6,389 nucleotides of DNA from assembly GCA_003246505.1 (NCBI GenBank), contig QKAI01000209.1:1-6389 (forward strand). Direction: 5' to 3'. Source of the stretch: Spirochaetaceae bacterium (GTDB lineage: Bacteria; Spirochaetota; Spirochaetia; DSM-2461). Every line of letters begins with the position of its first letter. Positions within the stretch are counted from its first letter, which is position 1. Shown in pieces: positions 1 to 6,389 of this stretch. The notes under the pieces were generated by a model. The model did not search any database. It saw nothing but the letters and a program-made list of their open reading frames with translations, and was not told where the DNA came from. A program made the translations under genes and the position numbers.

Positions 1-992
1 TGGTGGACGTAGTGGGGCATGATCGAACCGTTGACCCGGGTGGAGAGGCCCGTTTTGTCTTCCTGCAGGTAGTGGCCGGAGAATTGCAGGCCCTCCCGGC
101 GGCACCATTTGCCGATCTGCCCGGAAAAAGTCTCCTCGAAGCGAAGCGCCAGGCAGTGCCAGTAGCGGAATCGGACTTCCGGGCTCCGGCTTCCGTTAAA
201 ATAGAGATAGGGGAGGGTCTCATAGATATCCCCGTACCCCAGGCCGGCGTAGAAGTCCTCCATTCCCCGGGACCAGGGGATCCATCCCCGGTTCGCGGGA
301 AAGCGGGCGTGTCGGTCCGCCAGGCTGGGCTCGTCGGTGAAGATCGCCGGAACGGCGCCGCCGAACTCCCCCTTCAGGTAGGAGGCGTAGTGGCCGTGGG
401 TGGATGCGAGAAAATGCCCGACCGTGTCGGGATTGAGATTGTCCGGCGGGGGGGAGCCGTTGAACCACTCCGATCCCCCGGAAGTTTCGAACCGGACCAG
501 GAGCAGGGTCTCCCCGTCGCGCAGGGGCTCTCCGGGCTCTGTCCTCCGGCAGGAGAGAATGTCATGCCCCTCCACCCGGGCGGCATAGGCGGCCCGGAGG
601 GGCTCCCCTCCGCCCCCCTCTCCGAATCCCCCGGGGCAGACCTCCAGGGTCAGTCCTTTCAGGGCGTACCGGCCCTCCTCCAGGGAGGAGATCCGGCCCC
701 CGCAGCTGCCCGAGGGCCACCGGTCCTCGTCGTAGAGCCAGGCTTCCAGACCCAGCCTCTTCGCCTCGTCCACGGAGTGGCGCACCGCCCCGTCCCACTC
801 TTCCCCCAGATAGGCCGTTTCCAGGCCGTCCCGGGAGTGCATGAGGAATCCCCCCAGCCCGGCTTTGGCGAATTCCCCGATCTGCCGGGAGAGCTCCCCC
901 TTCTCCAGCCGGCCGTTCCAGGCCCAGAAGAGGGTGCTCCGGTTCTCCCGGGGCCCTTCGGCGAACCGGGGGTAAAGGTCTTCAGGATTCAA
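1..992 (-). CDS. GH106-like glycoside hydrolase (alpha-L-rhamnosidase-related), N-terminal part, cut by window edge
   Basis: An open frame runs without a stop from 992 to the left edge and gives 330 residues; the C-terminus lies outside. The translation shows hallmarks of the large glycosyl hydrolase family around GH106: FWAWNG at about residues 22-27, GGFLMHSRDGLETAYL at about 47-62, LYDEDRWPSG at about 86-95 and FTDEP at about 218-222, where acidic residues are candidate catalytic positions. Known members act on terminal rhamnose or related sugars and are usually 800-1100 residues, so roughly a third is visible. No signal peptide is present, implying a cytoplasmic enzyme acting on imported oligosaccharides. 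The start chosen is TTG at 992-990: a GGAG lies 8 bases upstream, and the next in-frame ATG (residue 51) falls after the conserved WNG motif. It overlaps the end of the BNR gene by 11 bases, so the two are probably translationally coupled. The family assignment is fairly secure; rhamnosidase activity is an inference. Confidence 0.8.
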   Translation of the reverse strand, partial: MNPEDLYPRFAEGPRENRSTLFWAWNGRLEKGELSRQIGEFAKAGLGGFLMHSRDGLETAYLGEEWDGAVRHSVDEAKRLGLEAWLYDEDRWPSGSCGGRISSLEEGRYALKGLTLEVCPGGFGEGGGGEPLRAAYAARVEGHDILSCRRTEPGEPLRDGETLLLVRFETSGGSEWFNGSPPPDNLNPDTVGHFLASTHGHYASYLKGEFGGAVPAIFTDEPSLADRHARFPANRGWIPWSRGMEDFYAGLGYGDIYETLPYLYFNGSRSPEVRFRYWHCLALRFEETFSGQIGKWCRREGLQFSGHYLQEDKTGLSTRVNGSIMPHYVH

Positions 993-2019
993 GGTAGATT
1001 CTCCAATAGCAGATCTGCTCCCGTTTTTTCGTGTAGGTCAGTTCCAGGGTCTTCCCGTCCCGGCAGATGATGGCCGGATAGGCGTAATCCCCCGGGCCGT
1101 CCTCCAGGACCAGGAGCCGTTCCCAGGAGACCCCCCCGTCGCGGGAGCAGTCCAGTACCAGGGGGGTGCGGGGGCCCTTGTAATAATTGGGAAGATGGTT
1201 GACCGGATTGTAGGCGAGGACGAGGGTCCCGTCGGGCATGGACGTCAGGTCTATGCCGCTGTTGTTGTTGGGCAGCCCCGAATCGTAGGCGGGGCACCAG
1301 GTCCGCCCCCCGTCATGGGAGTCGCTGCGGAAGATGGCCGAGGAGGTGCTGCGGCAGAGCATGTGCACTCCCCCCTCCCGGTCCTCCCAGAGGGTCGGCT
1401 GGATGATGCCCTTGCCCCAGCACCGGTGCTTGTCGTAGGGCTGGTCCACCATCTGGATATTGTAGCCGGAGCGGCGCAGGGGCACGGTCAGGCTCATCTC
1501 CCAGGTCTCTCCGTTGTCCCGGGAGATGTCGGCAAAGCAGTCCCAGCACTCTCCCTCCAGGGACGCCGGGGCGAGGATGGTTTTTTTATCGGAGAGGAGG
1601 ATGGGCTTGTTCTTTACAGGGCCCCTTCCCCCCTGTTCGTCCCCGGGGACCAGCTCGAAGGGCTCGGACCAGGTATGCCCCTCGTCCCGGGAGCGGAGGG
1701 CGAAGGTCTTCCATTGCTCGATCGCCGCTCCCACCTTGTAGAAGAGGAGGATGGACTGGTCGGGGCAGCGGAAGAGGACCGGATTCCACAGGGCCACGCC
1801 CCGCACGTCCGCCGCCACGGCGGGGTAGGTCCAGCGGCCTTCCCCGTCCCGGCGGCTCATCCAGACGGCCACGTTGCTGTCCTTCTCCCAGCTCCCCCCG
1901 AACCAGGCAGCCAGGACCTCCCCTCCGGCGAGGGGCAGGAGGGTGGACGCGTGGGCGCTGTCGGTGGGCCTCTCCTCAAAGGGGACGATTAGTTCTTTCT
2001 CATATGACGTTACTCTCAT
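982..2019 (-). CDS. BNR/Asp-box sialidase-superfamily protein (BNR_2 type), cytoplasmic
   Basis: This 345-residue protein is a predicted six-bladed beta-propeller of the sialidase superfamily. Four Asp-boxes (S-x-D-x-G-x-T/S-W) are readable at about residues 110-117, 166-173, 234-241 and 292-299, with a degenerate one near 55-63. Other family features are ERPTDSAHAST near 16-26, AAWFGG at 37-42, GKGIIQPTLWED at 202-213 followed by LCRS, and DYAYPAI at 311-317 followed by ELTYTKKREQI. Such proteins are commonly annotated as exo-alpha-sialidase, but the family is functionally broad. No signal peptide or membrane segment is present, so it should act in the cytoplasm. ATG at 2019 is preceded by AGGAG with a 7-base spacer; the gene overlaps the end of the regulator by 20 bases. 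Its neighbours (sugar importer, GH106-like hydrolase) suggest a role in intracellular oligosaccharide breakdown. True sialidase activity is doubtful, and no sialic acid catabolic gene is in the window. Fold confidence is high, substrate unknown. Confidence 0.85.
   Translation of the reverse strand: MRVTSYEKELIVPFEERPTDSAHASTLLPLAGGEVLAAWFGGSWEKDSNVAVWMSRRDGEGRWTYPAVAADVRGVALWNPVLFRCPDQSILLFYKVGAAIEQWKTFALRSRDEGHTWSEPFELVPGDEQGGRGPVKNKPILLSDKKTILAPASLEGECWDCFADISRDNGETWEMSLTVPLRRSGYNIQMVDQPYDKHRCWGKGIIQPTLWEDREGGVHMLCRSTSSAIFRSDSHDGGRTWCPAYDSGLPNNNSGIDLTSMPDGTLVLAYNPVNHLPNYYKGPRTPLVLDCSRDGGVSWERLLVLEDGPGDYAYPAIICRDGKTLELTYTKKREQICYWRIYLES
1001..1004 (-). promoter_or_regulatory. Ribosome binding site supporting the TTG start of the GH106-like gene
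   Basis: On the minus strand GGAG is followed by 8 bases (AATCTACC) and then TTG at 992-990. The site lies inside the last codons of the BNR gene. It decides the start of the hydrolase, because no ATG is available in frame before the conserved N-terminal motif. Confidence 0.6.
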
Positions 2020-4270
2020 AAACGATCTCCTGATGTGATAAATTGTGTATTCGGAATTCCTTGGGCGAAAGGCCTTCGTATTTATGGAAGAGCCTCAGAA
2101 ATGTGGCGGAACTGTCTATTCCCACCAGACTGGCGATCTCCCCTATGCGGATATGGGAGTCGCAGAGAAGGGTTTTCGCCTTCTCCATGCGGATCCTGGC
2201 CAGATATTCGGAGAGTTTGATCCCCGTTTCCTCCTTGAACAGGCGGGAGAGGTACTTCGCGGTGATATGGAAGTGGTCCGCGATGGAAATGAGGCTCAGC
2301 GGTTCCCCGTAGTGCTGGGCGATGTACTCCCTTATCTCCTCCATCCGGCCGCTGCTGTTCCGGGCTTCCTCCCCGCAGCACATCCGCTGTATCTCGAGCA
2401 GGCACTTGATCACCTGGGCGGAGAGATAGCGGAGGGAGAGCATGTCCGGCTCCTCGGAAAGCTTCCCGTAGAGGTAACCGTACAGCTCGATGTCCCCGGC
2501 CTCCTTCCCGTGCTCCTCCAGGGCCCGGCGGCCTATAAGGAGTATCTGGCGGAAGAATTCGGCCAGCTGATCGCTCTCTATCCCCTGCTTCTCGTTCTTC
2601 TCTATCAGGGCGATGAGGTATCCCTCCAGCAGAACCTCCTGGCCGGTCTCCAGATTGTTCAGGATTCCCTTCTGGTCATAGAAGGTGAAGGATACCTTCC
2701 GGTTGGGGGGGAGGTCGTCGTAGAACCGCAGGGAGAGGAGGGCCTCCTTCCTGAGGAAGGGCAGGGCCGCCGCGGCCTGCCTGTGGGACAGGGCCAGGCT
2801 TTCCATGCCCGCCGCGGGGGATCCGATTCCCACGGCGATCCGGTTAGTCCCCTCCCTGCCGGGCAGGCCCTGCCCCAGGGGGGCGAGGGAGCGGCGGATC
2901 CCCTCGGCGCAGGGGATTCCCCCGTCCACGGAGTAAATGATGCCGAACAGGTATCGGCCCAGGGCCACCACGATGAAGCCCCCCTCGTAGTCTATGAGCT
3001 TCCCGATCTCATCCGGCCGGAGCAGGTCCCCCTTCCTGTTTTCCGGGTGCACCACGAGGGTGGCGCACAGGTAGGAATCTCCGGAAAAACGAAAATCCTC
3101 CCTCAGATAGGCGGCCAGGGAGGGGAGTCGTTCCGGCATTTCCATCCCGTTCATGAGCATTACCAGGGATTGGCTGTTGGTGCTGAGCACGAGATCCTTC
3201 TCCTTCTTTTCCCGGCGCGTCTCCCTGTCCATCAGCTCCCTGATGCTCTCCTTGATAAAATCGATCTCGTCCTTTCTCTGGCGGCTGTCCGGAGAGGAGA
3301 GGAGGTTCTGCATATCCCTGATCGGATTGTACATATCCCGGGAGAGTACGCCGATGAGGACGATCTCCCCGGCCAGCATGATGATCATGAGGAAACCGCC
3401 CACCCCCAGGATGTGGCGGAACACGGAGAGGAAATTCCTTCCCGTCAGGAGGCCGTAGAAGGTCCACCCGGTCAGTTCGTTGCTGGCCCGGAAGATGAAA
3501 AGACCCCTCCTCTTCATCAATTCCCCCTCCCCCTCCGCGGGGATGTTATCCCTGTGCGCCCTGGTCGGGCTGGCCAGCAGAAGGCGGTCGCTCTCATCGA
3601 AGAGGTAGTATTCGTCCAGATAGGCGTTGCTGGACATGATGATCTGGTTCAGGTAATCCCCGGATACGTTGGTGACGTAAAAGGCCAGACTGCCGAACCG
3701 CTTGATCACCGTGACCAGGGGCAGCACCCTTTTGCTTCCCCCCTTTCCCGTGACGGTTGTTTCGGGGAGGACATAACGGCCGGGTCCTGTGAAATGGGTC
3801 TGCCAGAAATCCCTGTCGTAGTCGCCGTAGCGGCAGATTTCTGAGAAGAAGAAATCCTTCTCGTAGGTTCCCGCCCCGGCGGCCACGTTCCCGTCCTCCG
3901 GGTAAAAGGCGAATTCGTTCACCACCAGGGGGGACAGGGTGCTTTCCGATTTGGCGATGAGCTGCACCACCCTCCATATTTCGCTGTGGTCCTGGATCGT
4001 CCTCTGGTTTTCCGGCTTCAGATACATGATGACGTAGGGCTCCTGGAAAAAGGACGCCCCCCCTCCGAAGGCCATATGGATCTGGGACGCCAGGGTGGCG
4101 GAGAGGGATTCCAGCTGATTCTGGTTCTGCCCCAGAAACCGGTTCCTGGAATCACGGTAGGAGAACACTCCCGTCCCCAGGACGAATAGTCCCGTAAAAA
4201 GGAATACCAGTATGAGCCCCCGCACGATTTTCCGCAGGAAGCTTTTTCTTTTTCTTTCCCTTTCCCTCAT
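2000..4270 (-). CDS. Membrane-anchored AraC-family regulator with extracytoplasmic sensor region (YesN-like)
   Basis: This 756-residue protein is a one-membrane-component transcription factor. A very basic start (MRERERKRK) precedes TM1 at about 17-36. An extracytoplasmic region at about 37-285 is compatible with a Cache-type sensor, followed by TM2 at about 286-309. A charged linker, likely coiled coil, spans about 330-360. The central region at about 395-515 resembles the degenerate GGDEF-like domain of CdaR/YesN-type regulators (IAVGIGSPAAG, then LSHRQAAAAL). The AraC domain at about 645-742 has two helix-turn-helix units, LISIADHFHITAKYLSRLF and RIGEIASLVGIDSSATFLRLF, ending in LSPKEFR. 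Family members sit beside LplABC-type sugar importers and activate them; here the gene lies between the binding protein and the enzymes in the same orientation, so autoregulation is likely. ATG 4270 has AGGGGAG 6 bases upstream, and the 20-base 3' overlap with the BNR gene supports one transcript. The Cache label is from topology and length, not from a clear motif. Confidence 0.92.
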   Translation of the reverse strand: MRERERKRKSFLRKIVRGLILVFLFTGLFVLGTGVFSYRDSRNRFLGQNQNQLESLSATLASQIHMAFGGGASFFQEPYVIMYLKPENQRTIQDHSEIWRVVQLIAKSESTLSPLVVNEFAFYPEDGNVAAGAGTYEKDFFFSEICRYGDYDRDFWQTHFTGPGRYVLPETTVTGKGGSKRVLPLVTVIKRFGSLAFYVTNVSGDYLNQIIMSSNAYLDEYYLFDESDRLLLASPTRAHRDNIPAEGEGELMKRRGLFIFRASNELTGWTFYGLLTGRNFLSVFRHILGVGGFLMIIMLAGEIVLIGVLSRDMYNPIRDMQNLLSSPDSRQRKDEIDFIKESIRELMDRETRREKKEKDLVLSTNSQSLVMLMNGMEMPERLPSLAAYLREDFRFSGDSYLCATLVVHPENRKGDLLRPDEIGKLIDYEGGFIVVALGRYLFGIIYSVDGGIPCAEGIRRSLAPLGQGLPGREGTNRIAVGIGSPAAGMESLALSHRQAAAALPFLRKEALLSLRFYDDLPPNRKVSFTFYDQKGILNNLETGQEVLLEGYLIALIEKNEKQGIESDQLAEFFRQILLIGRRALEEHGKEAGDIELYGYLYGKLSEEPDMLSLRYLSAQVIKCLLEIQRMCCGEEARNSSGRMEEIREYIAQHYGEPLSLISIADHFHITAKYLSRLFKEETGIKLSEYLARIRMEKAKTLLCDSHIRIGEIASLVGIDSSATFLRLFHKYEGLSPKEFRIHNLSHQEIVYESNVI
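2027..2031 (-). promoter_or_regulatory. Ribosome binding site of the BNR gene
   Basis: AGGAG on the minus strand lies 7 bases upstream of ATG 2019-2017. It sits inside the last codons of the regulator gene, so translation of the BNR gene may be coupled to that of the regulator. Confidence 0.7.
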
Positions 4271-4276
4271 GCCCCT

Positions 4277-4283
4277 CTCCCCT
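4277..4283 (-). promoter_or_regulatory. Ribosome binding site of the AraC-family regulator
   Basis: AGGGGAG on the minus strand lies 6 bases upstream of ATG 4270-4268, within a purine-rich leader (AGGGGAGAGGGGC). It lies 12 bases downstream of the intergenic hairpin, so the hairpin would leave it free. Confidence 0.65.
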
Positions 4284-4295
4284 GCCTTTCGAAGG

Positions 4296-4328
4296 GAACA
4301 GCCCCTCCCCGGCGGGAAGGGGCTGTTC
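4296..4328 (-). other. Strong GC-rich intergenic RNA hairpin between binding-protein and regulator genes
   Basis: Arms 4296-4305 (GAACAGCCCC) and 4319-4328 (GGGGCTGTTC) are perfectly complementary. In the minus-strand transcript pairing continues inward through a U-A pair, a G·U wobble and three G-C pairs to a 3-base loop (4311-4313), about 15 bp in all. On the plus strand the wobble position would be a C·A mismatch, so the structure fits the minus-strand transcript better. No T-tract follows on either strand, so it is not a classical intrinsic terminator. It begins 15 bases after the binding-protein stop codon. Likely roles are protecting the 3' end of the upstream mRNA or partially attenuating read-through into the regulator; both are inferences. 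Confidence 0.7.
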
Positions 4329-4342
4329 GTCCTGTCTATGAT

Positions 4343-5947
4343 CTACAGCCTGTTGTTGGCGTCATTATAGATCTTTTCCAGTTCCCGGGCTCCCATTTCC
4401 TCGCATCTTTTGATGACTTTGTCCCAGTTGGCGATGGGTTCCATGCCCAGGATGTACTTGTTGTACTCCTGCTCCAGCATGGTGTTCAGCTCCAGGAGGA
4501 TGTCCGCGGACCTCTCGCTCTCCTCCACCGTGAGGGAGGGGGCGATGACCGGGGAGTGGTAGGCCTTGTCCCGGGAGACGATGTTCCAGTACTCTTCGGA
4601 GACGTCGTCCCAGTTCCCCAGCATCTTCTCTATTTCGAACCAGGTCTTGGTATTGCAGGCGTAGAGGCTGAAGTTGAGCTTCGTGATGCCCAGGTCGGAG
4701 TAGATGGCGTAGTAGGAGGAGGGGGTGGCGTCGCGGAACTTCTCCACGTAGTCCATTTTGAATTGGGCCTGCCCGTCCGGGCCGTATTCGAAGCTGTACC
4801 CTTCCTTACCGTAATTAGAGATGTCCGAACCCTCCGGGCCGTAGAGCCAGTCGGCGATCTTGATGACCGTGTCTATGTTCTTGCTGCCCGCGTTGACCGC
4901 GTAGAACCGGCCCGGGAGCTCCTTGGCGTAGCTGACAGCCCGCCTCTGGCCGAAGCTGTTCTCCGGTATGGGCAGGATCTGGAGCACCGCGTCCCCGTTC
5001 CCTTCGATCTTTCTCAGGGCCTTGGTGTAGTTCACCCCGAAGCCGCTGTTGTCCAGGTAGAAGAAGGAACGGCCCGTGGACATCTTGGATTCCAGCTGTT
5101 CGCTGGTGGTGGTGGCGAAATCCCTGTCCAGAACGCCCATTTCGTAGGCCCGGTTCAGGTAGGAGAGGACCGCTTTGAATTCGTCGGTGGCGGGGCCGAA
5201 TACGTATCCCCCCTTATCGAAGTCGTAGTAGATGCCCACCTGCTCGTAGCCGGAGCCGAGCATGTAGCTGGTCGTCTTGAGGAGCTGCTTCGTCCCCTTC
5301 CTTCCCGTCCAGGGGATGGAGTCGGGGTAGATCTTCTTCAGGTCGGCCAGGACGGTGAGGAGTTCGTCGAAGGTTTCCGGGGATTTGAGGTTGTGCTTCT
5401 TCAGAAGGTCCGTGCGGATGACCGGCCCGAACCCGTTGGCCGCCTCCTCCCTCTGGATGACGGGAAGGACGTAGAGCTCCCCGTCCAGGAGGTATTTCTT
5501 CATTTCCGGGTATTCCTGCCAGAACTTATAGAAATTGGGCATGTCCCTTTCGTTCACGTACTGGGACAGGGGCTGGAATATTCCCGAGGGGGCGTAGGTG
5601 GCCACGTCCTCCACCTTGATATAGGCGATGTCGGGCCAGTTGTTCGTGGCCAGCAGGATGTTCTTCTTGTCGTCGTAGGTGCTGAAGGGCACGATCTCGT
5701 AATCCAGCTTCACCCCGGTCCTCTCGAAGATTTCCTGCTGGGCGGGGGCGTAATTTTTCAGGGGCTGGGTCGCCGAGTCGGAGAGGAGAAGCCGGATGGT
5801 GGTGGGCTTGTCCACCAGTTTCCCCGCGGGGTCGAAGCCTTCGCCGGCGGCGGATTCCTGATTCCCCGTCGCCCAGAGTGACATACCGCCGAAGGCCGCG
5901 AGGGCCAGTACCAGCATGACTGACAGCAAGTTTGAATTTCTTTTCAT
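4343..5947 (-). CDS. Extracellular solute-binding protein, family 1 (LplA/LipO-like, CUT1 sugar importer)
   Basis: This 534-residue protein is the substrate-capturing subunit of a carbohydrate ABC importer, and its length is typical of the LplA/LipO group. Residues 1-27 form a signal peptide: basic KR, hydrophobic core from about 7 to 24, and a likely cleavage near WA|TGNQES. There is no lipobox cysteine, so it is predicted to be a free exported protein and not a lipoprotein. The mature part has the expected pattern: TTIRLLLSDS at about 49-58, PAQQEIFERTGVKLDYEIVP at about 68-87, NNWPDIAYI at about 102-110, GIFQPLSQYV at about 122-131, DGELYVLPV at about 155-163 and VIRTDLLKKHNL at about 177-188. 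Start ATG 5947 has GGAGG 8 bases upstream. The gene lies 25 bases downstream of the permease and is followed by a strong hairpin. The ligand cannot be predicted; the downstream enzymes suggest an oligosaccharide. Confidence 0.95.
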   Translation of the reverse strand: MKRNSNLLSVMLVLALAAFGGMSLWATGNQESAAGEGFDPAGKLVDKPTTIRLLLSDSATQPLKNYAPAQQEIFERTGVKLDYEIVPFSTYDDKKNILLATNNWPDIAYIKVEDVATYAPSGIFQPLSQYVNERDMPNFYKFWQEYPEMKKYLLDGELYVLPVIQREEAANGFGPVIRTDLLKKHNLKSPETFDELLTVLADLKKIYPDSIPWTGRKGTKQLLKTTSYMLGSGYEQVGIYYDFDKGGYVFGPATDEFKAVLSYLNRAYEMGVLDRDFATTTSEQLESKMSTGRSFFYLDNSGFGVNYTKALRKIEGNGDAVLQILPIPENSFGQRRAVSYAKELPGRFYAVNAGSKNIDTVIKIADWLYGPEGSDISNYGKEGYSFEYGPDGQAQFKMDYVEKFRDATPSSYYAIYSDLGITKLNFSLYACNTKTWFEIEKMLGNWDDVSEEYWNIVSRDKAYHSPVIAPSLTVEESERSADILLELNTMLEQEYNKYILGMEPIANWDKVIKRCEEMGARELEKIYNDANNRL

Positions 5948-5955
5948 CTAAGAAA

Positions 5956-5960
5956 CCTCC
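5956..5960 (-). promoter_or_regulatory. Ribosome binding site of the solute-binding protein gene
   Basis: GGAGG on the minus strand lies 8 bases upstream of ATG 5947-5945, in the 25-base gap after the permease stop. It is the clearest Shine-Dalgarno sequence in the window, fitting the high expression expected of a binding protein. Confidence 0.8.
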
Positions 5961-5972
5961 ATGTTTATATTA

Positions 5973-6389
5973 TCAACCTTTCACGGCGCCTACCATGACT
6001 CCCTTGGCGAAATGCTTCTGGAGATAGGGGTAGACCAGCAGGATAGGTATGATCGAAATGATGATGACGGCGTATTTGTAGTTCGTCGCCAGGATGTTGA
6101 CGTTGGAGGAGATGTCCCCCGTGTCGCTCGTCATGTCCCCGGAAATGACAATGTCCCTCATGAGCACCTGGACGGGGTACTTGGACTGTTCGTTCAGGTA
6201 AAGCATGGGGGGGAAGAAGCTGTTCCAGTGGGCCACCGCGTAGAAGAGGGTCATGGTGGCCAGGATGGGCTTGGAGAGGGGCATGATGATCTGCCTTAGA
6301 ATGCGGATGTCGTTGGCCCCGTCCAGATAGGCCGATTCGGTCAGGGAGAGGGGGATCCCCGTGAAGGAGGAGCGCATCACGATCATGTT
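5973..6389 (-). CDS. Carbohydrate ABC transporter permease, LplC/YtcP-like (CUT1, MalG type), C-terminal part
   Basis: The frame is open to the right edge, giving 139 residues of a protein usually near 290-300 residues; the N-terminus lies outside the window. An ATG at 6386 is internal, since the frame continues upstream (Asn codon at 6389-6387) and NMIVMRSSF matches a conserved mid-protein segment of the family. The cytoplasmic EAA loop that contacts the ATPase is readable as ESAYLDGANDIRILRQIIMP. Hydrophobic segments follow at ILATMTLFYAVAHWNSFFP and YAVIIISIIPILLVYPYL, and the protein ends with KHFAKGVMVGAVKG, a tail typical of LplC/YtcP. The subunit forms half of the membrane channel; its partner permease (LplB-like) is expected just upstream, outside the window. 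CUT1 systems of this type often share an MsmX/MalK-like ATPase encoded elsewhere. The binding-protein gene follows after 25 bases. Confidence 0.95.
   Translation of the reverse strand, partial: NMIVMRSSFTGIPLSLTESAYLDGANDIRILRQIIMPLSKPILATMTLFYAVAHWNSFFPPMLYLNEQSKYPVQVLMRDIVISGDMTSDTGDISSNVNILATNYKYAVIIISIIPILLVYPYLQKHFAKGVMVGAVKG

Noticed and set aside
220..798. Short minus-strand frames at 220-468, 374-586 and 562-798
   Set aside because: They are out of frame with the partial hydrolase reading through the same region, and their products are Arg/Gly/Pro-rich without motifs.
3..1070. A 355-codon open frame on the plus strand at the left edge
   Set aside because: The minus-strand frame here carries the conserved WNG, YDE, WPSG and FTDEP motifs of a glycoside hydrolase; the plus-strand product is a low-complexity Gly/Pro/Val shadow.
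2020..2060. Possible promoter in the slightly AT-richer stretch before the BNR gene
   Set aside because: No convincing -35/-10 pair with correct spacing could be read, and the stretch is coding sequence for the end of the regulator.
2045..3844. A 599-codon open frame on the plus strand opposite the AraC regulator
   Set aside because: It is antisense to a gene with clear domains, has no family motifs, and its Pro/Gly/Val/Leu/Glu-rich composition is what high third-position GC produces on the opposite strand.
4240..4270. Purine-rich repeat-like run at the start of the regulator gene
   Set aside because: It simply encodes the basic N-terminus RERERKRK that precedes TM1, as expected for a cytoplasmic N-terminus; it is not a separate repeat element.
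4296..4340. Intrinsic transcription terminator after the binding-protein gene
   Set aside because: The hairpin is strong, but neither strand has a T-run after it, so it is listed as a hairpin of undetermined function.
4556..5881. A 441-codon open frame on the plus strand opposite the binding protein
   Set aside because: Same pattern: a Val/Gly/Leu-rich mirror of a confidently identified binding-protein gene, with no recognisable motif.

Overview
The window is a GC-rich bacterial segment in which every supported gene lies on the minus strand, so transcription runs right to left. It looks like the downstream part of one carbohydrate-uptake operon. The organism is probably a Gram-negative-type bacterium, and I lean towards a spirochaete. 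That rests on the solute-binding protein: its signal peptide ends in an Ala-Thr-Gly-Asn-Gln-Glu stretch with no lipobox cysteine, as I recall for many spirochaete binding proteins, whereas Firmicutes homologues of this LplA/LipO type carry a lipobox. This taxonomic call is an inference and not firm.

Layout in order of transcription: (1) 6389-5973, the C-terminal half of an LplC/YtcP-type (CUT1) sugar ABC permease, cut by the window edge; (2) 5947-4343, a family 1 extracellular solute-binding protein; (3) a 72-base gap holding a strong GC-rich hairpin with no T-tract; (4) 4270-2000, a membrane-anchored AraC-family regulator with an extracytoplasmic sensor region, a central degenerate GGDEF-like region and a C-terminal double-HTH domain; (5) 2019-982, a cytoplasmic BNR/Asp-box (sialidase-fold) protein that overlaps the regulator by 20 bases; (6) 992-1, the N-terminal 330 residues of a GH106-like glycoside hydrolase, apparently starting at TTG and overlapping the BNR gene by 11 bases. 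There is no gene-free stretch longer than 72 bases, and no RNA genes, CRISPR arrays or mobile elements were seen.

Proposed working model (inference): the binding protein captures an oligosaccharide outside the cytoplasmic membrane and the CUT1 permease imports it, powered by an ATPase encoded elsewhere. The two enzymes, neither with a signal peptide, then act on it in the cytoplasm. The regulator, with its sensor region outside the membrane, probably controls the operon in response to the sugar or the loaded binding protein. A GH106-like (alpha-L-rhamnosidase-related) enzyme beside a BNR-propeller protein points to a plant- or algal-type glycan containing rhamnose and/or uronic acid rather than to sialic acid, but the substrate cannot be read from the sequence.
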